Position numbers and translations under genes: made by a program. DNA of 64,000 nt from Balaenoptera acutorostrata (Eukaryota; Chordata; Mammalia; Artiodactyla; Balaenopteridae), in NCBI RefSeq assembly GCF_949987535.1, contig NC_080074.1, forward strand, positions 27,363,268 to 27,427,267, in the 5' to 3' direction. The notes under the pieces are model-generated. The model saw only the letters and a list, made by a program, of their open reading frames with translations, ran no database searches and was not told the DNA's origin. Of the stretch, positions 11,890 to 22,621 are shown piece after piece. Positions within the stretch are counted from its first letter, which is position 1; the number at the start of each line of letters is the position of its first letter.

Positions 11890-12110
11890 AATTCCTGGTG
11901 TTCATACCCTTTTGGAGTCCCCTCCCACACTGTATAGGGTTGATGGGTGTGACCAAGAGAATAAGGCATGAGTGATGGTACGTAACTTCTGAACTAGTTG
12001 TAAGAGACTCTGTGGCTTCTGTCTTGGTCTCTCTCTCTCTTGGATCCTTTGCTCCGGGGAAAGCCAGCTGCCATGTTTTGAGAAGCCCTGTGGAGAGGCC
12101 TCTGTGATTC
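11890..12110 (+). mobile_element. MLT1-like LTR fragment (ERVL-MaLR)
   Basis: Internal LTR phrases gactctgtggcttctgtctt, ggtctctctctctcttggat and gggaaagccagctgccatgt match old MaLR LTRs. Both ends are missing or too diverged to place. A 141-codon minus-strand open frame over it is not a gene. Confidence 0.55.
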
Positions 12111-12179
12111 CTTCTAGAGCAAACCCATACTCTTCTCTTTCTGCCCCCTGCCCCGCCCCGGCACTGCCCTGGTGCCCAG

Positions 12180-12350
12180 CAGCACTCATTATACTTCCTC
12201 ATCCTGATATGAGGCCTTGTCTGACTTCCCCTTGCTCCGTGAGGCCAGGAACGGACTATTTCTTACTAGTCTTTGAATCCTCAGTGCCTAGTGCAGTGCC
12301 TGGCACAGAGCAGTCTCTCAATAAATGCTTGGTGAATAAACAAATGGAAG
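12180..12350 (+). mobile_element. L2 LINE 3' end fragment
   Basis: Ends in the L2 terminal phrase tagtgcagtgcctggcacag, then caataaatgcttggtgaat. Confidence 0.7.
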
Positions 12351-12419
12351 GAAATCTAGTTTTATATTGATAATTATACCTCATATGTAACTAATTTTTT
12401 TCCTTTTGTTCAAGTATCA

Positions 12420-13010
12420 ATTTTTAACAGCTTTATTAGAGACAGAATTGATACACAAAGAACTGCATATATTTAATGTGTACATTTTGATAAGTTTGGA
12501 CATATGCACACACCTGTGACACCGTCATGACAATCAAGGTAACAGACACTTCCAGCACAACACCTCCCAAGGTTTCCCTGTGTCCCTTTGGGGTTTTTTG
12601 TTGTTGTTTTTGCTTGTTTGTTTTTTCTAGGTAAGAACACTTAACACAAGATCTACCCATCTAAGTGTGCACTTAACAAATTTTGTAGTGCACGATACAG
12701 TCTTGCTAACTATGTGCACTAAGTTGTGTAACAGATCTCTAGAATGCATTCATCTAGCATAACTGAAACTTTATACCCAGTGAACAACATCTTCCCATAT
12801 TCCCCTCCTCCCAGCCCCTGACACCACTATTGTATTCTCTGTTTCTGTAAGTTTGACTACTTTAGATACCTTATGTAAGTGGAATAATTCAGCATTTGTC
12901 CTTCTGTGACTGGCTTATCTCACTTAGTGTAATGTCTTCAAGGTACATCCATATTGTTGCAAATGGCAGAATTTCCCTCTTTATTAGGGCTAAATAATGT
13001 TCACATTTTA
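12420..13010 (-). mobile_element. Old L1M 3' region, antisense
   Basis: Reads tttaacagctttattagaga, then cccagcccctgacaccact, then gtctggctt-like gtgactggcttatctcactt and caaggtacatccatattgtt. This is the antisense of a common ancient L1M 3' segment. Confidence 0.7.
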
Positions 13011-13800
13011 AATGTCAAAAGTTTAAGGTTTGAAATTTTTCTTTCAGTAGAAGCCAAATATAGAAATCTATACTAGATTTCATAGACATTTAAGATCACT
13101 GAATAAGTGTGTAGAAATAAGAGACAAGTCTGAAGAAATCTCTGGAACTTAAGTAGGGGTTTCTATTTTGTCTCCAAATTTGCCCTCATAATTTTAGTTC
13201 TAGTGTGTACCATAGGGTGAATCCCTTCTTCATAATTGGAGAACTTTATTTTTTCCCTTCTGTGTCCATATGCCTACTTAAATTATACCCAGGGTTTATC
13301 AAATTATACTCAATTAAGCTGAATATTATGGCCCCAAAGATGTATTAATTCTAAGTCTCTTACTGTTGCCACTTTGGGTGTAACTGTTTTTACTCAATTA
13401 TACAGTCCCCTGAGATTGGTGGATATTAATTCCAAAGACTGAGAGGACCTCTATGAAGCAAAAGAATGGAGGGCAAACCATGAAGGCCAGTCTGACATTT
13501 TCTTTGTCCCCTAAATTTGGATTCTCAGAACTGAGCCAAAGGCCCCATGAAATTTGTTCCCATCTTTCTGTACCTGCCTTCTCCTTCCCTCAAAAGCAGT
13601 CTTCAGAAGTTGATCAGTTGATTTATATGTAGGTACTAAAAGGTTCAAAAACTCAGAAAGAGGCCAAATTTATTTTAAAGATGATTAAGAAGAAAAAAGA
13701 AGAGTTACCAGAAGGAAGAGGTATAAACAGACATTATACTCATGCTGTATCTAAGAAAGTTCTGAAAACAGTTATACCTCTCTACACAAATTTAGGTATG
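13011..13800. other. Unclassified DNA with a possible MaLR LTR piece
   Basis: At 13310-13470 the phrase atggccccaaagatgtatta resembles MaLR LTR 5' ends, but the resemblance is weak. The rest is not recognised. Confidence 0.3.
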
Positions 13801-13805
13801 GGGGG

Positions 13806-13946
13806 GTGTGTGTGTGTGTGTGTACAAAAACAAAGCAGTCAAACTTCTGTACACAAACTTAGGTGACTGTGTGTACATACATACATATATGTGTATATAT
13901 ACACATAGGTATATACATATATACAAATACTATATACGCATATATT
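13806..13946. repeat. GT run followed by TATA/TACA-rich cryptic repeat
   Basis: A pure GT run (about 13806-13823) and a purine-pyrimidine alternating stretch of tacatacata and tatatacaca type (13868-13946) flank about 45 bases of ordinary sequence. Slippage-prone DNA, with no gene implied. Confidence 0.85.
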
Positions 13947-15734
13947 TTTAAATCACCCACTTCTTTGGTATAGGGTACAGAGTTCTCATATCACTCTGGG
14001 ATAATCTCCCAAGGAGCCATTTTATCTGAACACACAGTTCTATTTATCCAGTTTCTGATGATTAGTCTCAGGGGCAACTTTATGCAATACATACTGGCTA
14101 TGACACAAGGCTTCTCTACTTAAATCAAATGTCCAAACTGAGATCCAGTAAGACAAACAGTACCTTCTCTTCTGCACGTGCCAGTGTCTGGGTATGTGGG
14201 ATGGAATATGACGTTGGTAGTGAGGAAGCCAAATCTTCATCTCCTCCCTTTTCCTAGATGATTCTGGGATTTAGATGTGCAACAAACAAAAAGAAGAGGG
14301 ACGTGTTCTTGGAAGCTACAAAAGGCCCATTTACTTTTTTTTTTTTTTTGAGTGCTGCAAAACACACATAAAATAGGACACGTCTCTAAGAAGCTCTGAC
14401 ATATCTATCAGCCATGATCTCTTTTGTGTTAAAAGAAACCAGCCACAGAAATATTGTTGCTGCCAAAAAAGCGTTGTCTGCATCCCTTTTCACTTCCTCC
14501 CTGCAAGGATGCTTCATCAAATCATCACCAGAAGACAAAATCTGTTGCTTTGTGGCAGACAGTCAACGGAGGTTTGGTTGACTCTGTCACCTTGATGTGG
14601 TCACAGAGGTATTAGAGGTTGACCATGCAGCTGTTGGTTAAAAATGATAATCATCTAAAGAAAAGTACACATATACTGTCTCTACTTTCTTGGAACTGGG
14701 AGTTGGCTTCCTTGGACCATCTCCCCCTCCTTCCAGCTTCAAAAAAAAAGGAATTGCTAAATATTCAGTTTGGTGTTTGCCTAAGGGTAGCTAAACAAGT
14801 CTCCTAGTGAGGTGTTTGTCTTTATTTCTGAGAAGGCAGCCTATCACTCAGTTTGATTCTAACAAAAATAAATCTCCCAAAACCAGTAGGGGAAAGGGGA
14901 CTTATCAACAAAGGTCAACTAAAATAAATAACAATTCTAGTTGAAAATAAGGTTTTCTGTCAAAGCTACAGGAGCAATTGAAAGGCATAAAGAGATTTTT
15001 GGGTTCCAAAGAAGACCCGAAGACTCCACCTGTCTGGCTGGTCTCCAAACATCAGGAAGTAAAGCAATACTTGAATAGTGTCAGCAAAAGTTTCTTCTTC
15101 AGAAGCGTTCCTTGGGTGGTGATGGGGTGTGTGTGTCAGGACTATACGGTGGATCATGAGGGGGTCAAATATTCTGTTCTTATGCTCCCAAATTGGCACT
15201 CTTTCAGTCATATTCTTAAACTCACAGTTGTTAAGATGATCATGAAGAATGTTAGAAGAAGCAGAATCGGAAAGCAAAACAGGGAGCTGCATAGTCTCAT
15301 CCTAGGCTTGTTCCCTAACATTAGAATTGGTCTAGAATTCTGTAATTTTTTCCCCCTGATCTCCAAAGAGACACCAGTTCCACAGCCAGAGCCAGTGTAA
15401 GAAAAAGTGTATTCAAAGCCTTTCTTCGGGGTGTGGCAGCTACCTATTTTGCTCCTGGGTCATAGAGTACATCTGAACTCCAACTGCCATCCCTCTTCTA
15501 CTTGGAGAAAAAAAAAAAAGCTGGTTAGTTCAAGATCATGGACTGAGCCAAGACGGCTACTTCTCCTTCCTCCCAAACCCTAGGGAAATGAGATGCATAA
15601 CATAAGACTAAGTCTTAGTCCTAGATTAGACTAAGTCCTAGAAAATGCCAGTTGAATAGAAACTAAAGAAGTTCTGAGTAGTAGCAGACTGGCAGAAATA
15701 CCAGAGAGATGAGAAACACAGCTGAAGGAAGGGG
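13947..15734. other. Unclassified non-coding DNA
   Basis: Has a T run at 14333-14349. At 14966-15400 both strands stay open for over 100 codons (140 on plus, 108 on minus), with no recognisable domain on either. A palindrome gactaagtcttagtc sits at 15607-15621. Confidence 0.35.
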
Positions 15735-15870
15735 CTGCTGGATGAATAATTCTCTAGCCTGTAAACTTCATCAGAACAAGTCATCATCTGTCTTATTCAT
15801 TATTGTATCCTCTCTTCCTTGTATAGCTCCTGGCACAAAGTGGATGTTCAATAGTGACTATTAAATATGA
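15735..15870 (+). mobile_element. L2 LINE 3' end fragment
   Basis: Closes with the L2-type terminus gtatagctcctggcacaaag, then gttcaatagtgactatt. Old and short. Confidence 0.55.
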
Positions 15871-16377
15871 ATACGCTGGTTTTCCTAAGAGGAAAACAAA
15901 CTCAAGGTCAGCAGGAGAGAAGTGTATTATGGGATATCGACCGAGGAGTTGAAGCACTGCCAGGCCAGTGTCCCCCAAGTTGCACACTGAGGAGCTAGTT
16001 ATGGTGTTTGCCCTCAGGCTCTTAGTAAAGAACCAGCCATGGGGGCCTCCTAGAATATGGATGGGGCCAGACAGAACAGTAGGGCATGGCCCAGATATTG
16101 CTGAATTGTTAAGTAAGGAAAGGCAACTTGAACAGGTGTGAAATCCTCTGAGGTGCTCCAACGGGTAACTTTCCCTACTTGCTCATTTGAGGAATGCCTC
16201 CACCCTGCTGGCCCATCCCCCTGCCCATAAACCTTGGGGACAACACATCTGTCAGTCAGTCATCACATTCCAGGGACATGCCTGGTAAGGGCTGTTGGAA
16301 GAGAACTGTAACAATTGCTCAGGAAATGATATAGCTACAAATACTGATAAATGTACATATGGAAATGAACAACCCAC
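15871..16377. other. Unclassified non-coding DNA
   Basis: A 122-codon minus-strand open frame (15793-16161) overlaps the L2 fragment and has no recognisable motif. No gene is called. Confidence 0.35.
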
Positions 16378-16741
16378 AGGGGGAGACAAGATGGCAGAGT
16401 AGAAGGACGTGACCTCACCTCTTCTTACTGAAACACCCAAATCACAACTAACTGCTGAACAACCATCAACAAAAAGATGCTGGAATCTACCAAAAGGATA
16501 CCCTATATCCAAAGACAAGAAGCTACAGCAAGACAACAGGTGGGGCACAATAGTGATAAAATCAAATACCATGCACGAAGGGTGGGTGACCCACAAACTG
16601 GAAAATAATTATACCACAGAAGTTCTCCCACAGAAGTGAAAGTCTGAGCCTCACATCAGGCTCTCCAGCCTGGGGGGTCTGGCAAAGGGAGGAGGAGCCC
16701 CCAGAGAATCTGAAAATGAGCAATCCAGAACCATCAGACCT
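16378..16741 (+). mobile_element. 5' end (5' UTR) of a cetartiodactyl L1
   Basis: Begins cagggggagacaagatggca, the usual start of cetartiodactyl L1. It continues with atcacaactaactgctgaac, then tgggtgacccacaaactgg and ggtctggcaaagggaggag. Only ~360 bases are present and no ORF1 follows. Retention of the 5' end without the 3' end suggests a deletion after insertion. Confidence 0.8.
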
Positions 16742-16744
16742 TTG

Positions 16745-17473
16745 AACCAAACTCATAGACTAAAAGCTGAACCAGTAAAGAATTTGTTGCAACAAAAATA
16801 GAAATGAGGTTTTTTTCCTCTCCTGATAACAGGGAAAATAAAGGGAATAGTGAACAGGCTAGAGAAGAAACATAAACTGGCCTGAAAGAGTTAATCAATC
16901 TTAGTTTTATTTTAACTGTTACTATTACTAATCTGTAGTGTCTGTAACTAGATTTGTCCTTCACAAAGTTAACCTGTCACCCCCCCCCCAACTTGATGTA
17001 AATTACATTCTGCACCTATTACCCCCTAATTCTGTGTAATTTACATCCTGCACCTGGTATTTACTCTCCCTACACTTTCTTGTAGCAAATCACCCCTTGT
17101 AGCTGTTTGCATTTCAGAAAGAAGGTCATAGGCCGATAACCCACAGACAAAAGGACTCAATTACCGGGCTGCCAGACCCAATTACTGGGCTGCCTGACGC
17201 CAGCAGTGACTTTTAAAATACTGCAAGAAGAAGAAGAACGCAAGACCTTCACCACTTTGATCCTTATCACCTACCCTGGACTGCGAGTTCCACCTATAAG
17301 ACCCCTGTAATTCCTCAGGAGACAGGGGCACAGTTCTTGAGGCGCTAGCCTGCTGTGTCTTCCCTTTGCCTGGCAGAGAAATAAAAAAGCCTCTCTATTT
17401 CTTTTCCTCCAGATCTCTGTCTCCATATTTCTATTCAGCATTGGTGAACAGGGAGCCAAGGTTTTTGGCAACA
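16745..17473 (+). mobile_element. Retroviral-type LTR, boundaries unresolved
   Basis: The core has LTR layout: a TATA-like tataag at 17295-17300, then ~90 bases to a poly(A) signal AATAAA (17390-17395) followed by a T-rich segment. Typical endogenous-retrovirus R/U5 phrasing (gcctctctatttcttttcct) precedes cattggtgaacaggg. No internal genes adjoin it. TG...CA ends with a matching target duplication were not found, so the exact limits and class (ERV1 favoured) are uncertain. Confidence 0.6.
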
Positions 17474-17989
17474 AACTGACATCTAAGGAATGAGCAAATG
17501 TAAGAAGCCTTGAAAATATTTTATTTAGTACCTGAGATACAAGGGCTATCACATCCATTAAACAAGAGTCAGCTGCCATAGAAAAAGCAGCAATCAGAGA
17601 AAAAGAAAGACATCTTAAAAATTAAAAATAATGATGAACAAATTCTAAAACTCAGTGTTGGAGATGAATTACAGAATAGATACAACTGAAAAGAGAAGTA
17701 GTGATTTGCAAGACCAAAGTATTTTTCCCTAAACATAGAGCAAAAAAATCAAAGAAAAAAATTTTGAGAGACAAGAAATATAGAAGATTCAGATGAAAAA
17801 AAACCCTGTTGAGTAGGAATTCTAGGACATAATGGGGGAACCGAGACCTGGCCCTCCCCACCATGCCTCCCTGGAATAGAGGACTTACTGTGACTTAATG
17901 TTTCGCTGAGAAGAGGGTCTGGGGAGTCCTGCCTCAACAACTCCCTATTTGTTATTTCTGATGAACAATCTTCAGTCATTCTATCTTTA
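17474..17989. other. Unclassified DNA, possibly old L1-related
   Basis: The A-rich phrase gaaaaagcagcaatcagag resembles old L1/HAL1 ORF1 regions, but the match is weak. Confidence 0.3.
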
Positions 17990-19650
17990 TATTTATGTAT
18001 ATGTTGTGTCTTTTATTTGGCTGTTTTTGAGATATTTTTCTTAATCCTTACTTTTCAGCCATTTAACACAATGATGTGCCTTGATATGAATTTCTTTTAT
18101 GTTTTTTCCTCTGGGGTTTACTGGGTTTCTTAGACTTATGGACTGATATTATTAAGCAAATTTGGAAAACTTCAGCCAAAAGTTCCTTAAATATTTTTTG
18201 CCCCATTAGTTCTCTCCTCTCCTTCTGAATAACACATATGTTAGATTGCTTATTTTCCTATAGGTAACTGAGGCTCTGTTCATTTTTTTTCAAGTTTTTT
18301 TTTTTTTTCTCTTTTCAGTTTGGTGATTTTTGTTGACTTTTCTTCGGGTTCCCTGATCTTTCCTTCTGCCATCTCCAAACTGATGTTAATCACACCCAAT
18401 GTTTTTTCAGGTATTCTATTCTTTATTTGAGATATTGTATTTTTCAGTTCTGCAATTTCTGTATCTTTCTTTTTTTTTTCATCATTTTCATATCTTTCCC
18501 CAAATCTCCATGCCTTCACATATTATATCCACTTCTGTGTAAATTATTTAACATATTTATAATAGTAATTTTAAAGTCTTTATATGCTAATTTCAACATC
18601 TGCTTTGTCCATGGGTCTCCTTTTATTTTGTTTTTGTTTTTTGGTGTCTTCATTTGTATTTATTTATTTAAACTTTGGGTTTATTTATTTATTTATTTAT
18701 TTATGGCTGTGTTGGGTCTTCGTTTCCGTGTGAGGGCTTTCTCTAGCTGCGGCAAGTGGGGGCCACTCTTCATCGTGGTGCGCAGGCCTCTCACTATCGC
18801 GGCCTCTCTTGTTGCGGAGCACAGGCTCCAGACACGCAGGCTCAGTAATTGTGGCTCACAGGCCTAGTTGCTCCGCGGTATGTGGGATCTTCCAGACCAG
18901 GGCTCGAACCCGTGTCCCCTGCATTGGCAGGCAGATTCTCAACCACTGTGCCACCAAGGAAGCCCTGGTGTCTTTATTATGGGTCACATTTTTCTGCTTC
19001 TTTGTGTGTCTGGTAATTGTTACTGTACACTGGACACTGTAAATGACATACTGCGGACGATCTAAATTCTGTTATCTTCCTCTGATGAGTATTGGGGTTT
19101 TGCTCCAGAAGGCAGCTAAATTTCTTGTGGATAACATTACTCTTCTACAGGCTTGTTTCTCCATTTTGTTAGGCTAGTTATATTTTAATTTTATTCTTAG
19201 TCTTAGGCTCATAGTCCTTAGCTCACAGTCCTGAGATATGGTCCTTATATCTAAGGCATGATGCTTCTGGCATATCATAGAAATACAAGACATATTTGCC
19301 AAGCCCCTCTAATTTGGTAGATTTTAACTTCAAACTCTGTCTCCCCAGTACCAGGCAACTGCTGAAGTCTCTGCTCACTTCTTTCAGCCATCCAGCTGTT
19401 GTTTTCTGCTCTGCTCCTTGGAGACTTGCCCTGTGCCTCTGCAGTTGAAGAGTCAGCCAAGCATTTGAGAAGATTTTGTACATAGATCTGGGGGCTCCTC
19501 CCAACCATCACTCCTAACCTTCTGGGATTTCCCTGCTCCCTTCAATTTCCAGTTGCTCTGGCAGCCTTGTAGTCTGGCCTCTAATTATTTAGTCCAATAA
19601 GTCTGTGTTCTGCAGACTAGTGAATGTCTGCAGGGGAAAAGCCAGTTAAA
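17990..19650 (-). mobile_element. HAL1-like (ORF1-only) LINE, antisense, split by a SINE
   Basis: On the plus strand it reads as the antisense of HAL1/L1 ORF1 and 3' region: tttcttagacttatggactg, gaggctctgttcattttt, gatattgtatttttcagttc, tatgggtcacatttttctgc and gtacactggacactgtaaat. A minus-strand stretch at 18280-18519 still encodes a charged, coiled-coil-like peptide (ENDEKKKKDTEIAELKN), as expected of ORF1p. Decayed. Ends approximate. Confidence 0.6.
18651..18965 (-). mobile_element. CHR-type SINE inserted in the HAL1-like LINE
   Basis: The complement of the SINE runs from a TTTA-repeat tail (18651-18700) to the terminal ccaccaaggaagccc. The B-box complement is gggctcgaaccc. The target duplication tggtgtctt is at 18642-18650 and 18966-18974, so the insertion into the LINE is clean. 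Confidence 0.95.
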
Positions 19651-21565
19651 TGTGAGTTATCTCTCCTCCTGTTTGTGCCTGATTTTGGTCCTTCTCTAGT
19701 GCCCTGAAGTAGATACATAAGCAGAGTTTATAATTATTATCAGTAGGATGTTTTGTCTGATACAAACCACTTGCCATTACTTGAAGCTGGAAGCTTTTAT
19801 ATATTTTTAAACATAAATAAGGTCATGTTACATATTTTATTTTATAACATTTAAAAAATTGAACAGCATATTTTAGATATTGTTCTGTGTCAGTATATAT
19901 TAATTGACCTGATTTCCTTTGTCTGACTTATGGGTGCTACAAGTATTCGATGATAAGGCTGTATAACAGAGATAAACTGTTAAATGGAGTTGTGGGTTAC
20001 AAATTAGACCTCTTTCAATGTTCTTTGAAAGATACTAAATTACTTTCTTTTGAATGCAGCACCTTATGAAGACTAGTTATATTTGGGTACGCAGCATTAT
20101 GAATTTAAACAATCTTCTATTAATGTTTTTTTGGTTGTTTCAATTTTTCTTATTACAGGCAATGATATAATGAACATCCATCTTTGTATGTTAATTTTTT
20201 GGTCTTTCCTATAGAATCATTATCCTAGGGATGGAATCACTGAGTAACAGTAAATCCACATTTTAAATTTTAATATATTCAATATAATTACCAATTACTC
20301 TCCATAAAGGCTATACAAATTTATACACTCCAAGAGTATATGAGAATGCCTACTTCTTCATAACTTTAACAACACTGGATATTATTCTTTTAAATCTTTC
20401 CCATACACACAAACCACCCTAATGGCATTTCATAAGAGCGGGATTGTCCAGGCCTCTTTTGCTGTCCTCAGCCTTGATTCTGAGCTATTGTCCCTTTCAA
20501 CTTTCCAACACTGTGTCTCTGCCTTGCCCTTTGAACTAGACCATTGATGTTTGTCTCTGGGCTCCCCATCAAAAACCATTTGGATTCTACTTCCAGGCAT
20601 GCTTCCTGACTTTACTGGTAAAACATCATCTCCAGCTCAACCTGGCCCAGGGCTTTATTCTTTAGTGTTGCTCCACCATGAGTATTCACAGTTTACTTCA
20701 TTCCCTTCACATCCCCTCACTTATCTTCACAATTTACCTCATTCCCCCAATCTAAAATAGACATTTTTGTCTTTGTGAATTAAGGTCAGTGCAATCTGAA
20801 CAACATATCTGCAACAATTGGTTCAAAAGTACTGTCTCAGTAAGAAATGCTCTAAAATGTCTCTAAAATTATTGCTGTAGCGTCCTTACCTTCCTTACTT
20901 TTAAAAAGTAACCACTAAGAGAGCAAATAACATCCTGGAACATTTTCTCAGTAAAATATATGTGAAGGAAGAGTATAAATCACTTTAAATATAAGAAACC
21001 AAACATACATATTTTCCTGTACTTTTCTCTGGATTCCCACTAATTGACATGAAGGGATTTTTTTTTTTGTAAAGACATAAACCTAAGAGGGAAAAGAGAA
21101 CTGGAGACAAAATGATAGCCACAAAATGTTGCAAATTAGAAAACAGAAGAAGGAAAGACAATTGACCTAGCAGACCCAGGGAAGCTATGTCCTAAGTGAG
21201 CAAGCTAAGTCATAGCCCATTTTCCAATACATATAGAACCCCAAAGACTCAAGAATGAGAAGCATCAGGGGTTTATGATTCAGGGAAAAAGGAAAGGACA
21301 GAAGTCTAAGGGGCAGCTAGACCTCCCTCCCAAATCCTCTTTCTTACTTTGTGCAACCAGGTGACAAATTCTTCTACCTCAGCAGAAAATGGGGGTTCTG
21401 GAGAAAGTAAAAACAGAAGGTCTCTGAGATGAGGATACATGGTATAGCTGAGGGCAGTAACCATTTTGAAAGCAGAAGGATTAAATACTAAATATTGAAA
21501 CCCTCCCCCTAAAGCTCCTGGCCCTCTTCCATCACATGGTTTTCAGAATACAATGCAGGATTATT
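19651..21565. other. Mostly unclassified DNA with probable old L1-like pieces
   Basis: 20150-20430 (aatgatataatgaacatcca, then aattaccaattactctccat and acaacactggatattattc) resembles an ancient dispersed repeat I associate with old L1-type DNA. 21095-21565 and 26944-27420 look like two halves of one older L1-type element that the younger L1 split. 20431-21094 has nothing I recognise. Confidence 0.35.
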
Positions 21566-21577
21566 AGAAGATTCTTC
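21566..21577 (+). repeat. Target-site duplication, left copy (L1 at 21578)
   Basis: The 12-mer agaagattcttc here is identical to 26932-26943. It defines the L1 insertion precisely. Confidence 0.9.
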
Positions 21578-21641
21578 TCAAGAGGGCAGACAGTAGAAGC
21601 AAGAAGAGCTACAATCCTGCAGCCTGTGGAATGAAAATCAC

Positions 21642-22309
21642 ATGCACAGAAAGACAGACAAAATGAAAAGACAGAGGACTATGTACCAGATGAAGGAACA
21701 AGATAAAATCCCAGAAAAACAACTAAATGAAGTGGAGATAGGCAACCTCCCAGAAAAAGAATTCAGAGTAATGATAGTGAAGATGATCCAGGACCTCGGA
21801 AAAAGAATGGAGGCAAAGACCAAGAAGATGCAAGAAATGTTTAACAAAGACCTAGAAGAATTAAAGAACAAACAAACAGAGATGAACAATACAATAACTG
21901 AAATGAAAAATACACTAGAAGGAATCAATAGCAGAATAACTGAGGCAGAAGAACGGATAAGTGACCTGGAAGACATAATGGTGGAATTCACTGCCAGGGA
22001 ACAGAATAAAGAAAAAAAATGAAAAGAAATGAAGATAGCCTAAGAGACCTCTGGGACAACATTAAACACACCAACATTCGCATGATAGGGGTCCCAGAAG
22101 GCGAAGAGAGAGAGAAAGGATCCGAGAAAATACTGAAAGAGATTATAGTCGAAAACTTCCCTAACATGGGAAAGGAAACAGCCACCCAAGTCAAGGAAGC
22201 TCAGAGAGTCCCAGGCAGGATAAACCCAAGAAGAAACATGCCGAGACACACAGTAATCAAACTGATAAAAACTAAAGACAAAGAAAAATTATTAAAACCA
22301 ACAAGGTAA
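21642..22309 (+). pseudogene. L1 ORF1 (RNA-binding coiled-coil protein), frameshifted
   Basis: ORF1p is the trimeric RNA chaperone of the L1 particle. An initiator ATG at 21663, in frame with an upstream ATG at 21642, fits the usual start. The first 126 codons are intact and encode the coiled coil (KMQEMFNKDLEELKNKQTEM and ITEAEERISDLED). A shift in an A-run near 22010-22020 stops the frame. The RRM-like half continues in another frame (22019-22309, with GVPEGEE and ENFPNMGKE). It then stops early, and the C-terminal ~80 codons are out of frame up to about 22560. Confidence 0.9.
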
Positions 22310-22621
22310 AAATGACAAAGAACATACAAGGGAACTCCCATAAGGTTAACAGCTGATTTCTCAGCAGAAACTCTACAAGCCAGAAGGGAGTGGCACGATA
22401 TATTTAAAGTGATGAAAGGGAAGCACCTACAACCGAGATTACTCTATCGGCAAGGATCTCATTCAGATTCAACAGAGAAATCAAAAGCTTTATAGACAAG
22501 CAAAGGCTAAGAGAATTCAGCACCACCAAACCAGCTCTACAACAAATGCTAAAGGAACTCTAAGTGGGAAAAACAAGAGAAGAAAAGGACCTACAAAAAC
22601 AAACCCAAAACAATTAACAAA

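Noticed and set aside
11777..12202. 141-codon minus-strand open frame
   Set aside because: Overlaps an MLT1-like LTR fragment and an L2 end. The translation has no family resemblance.
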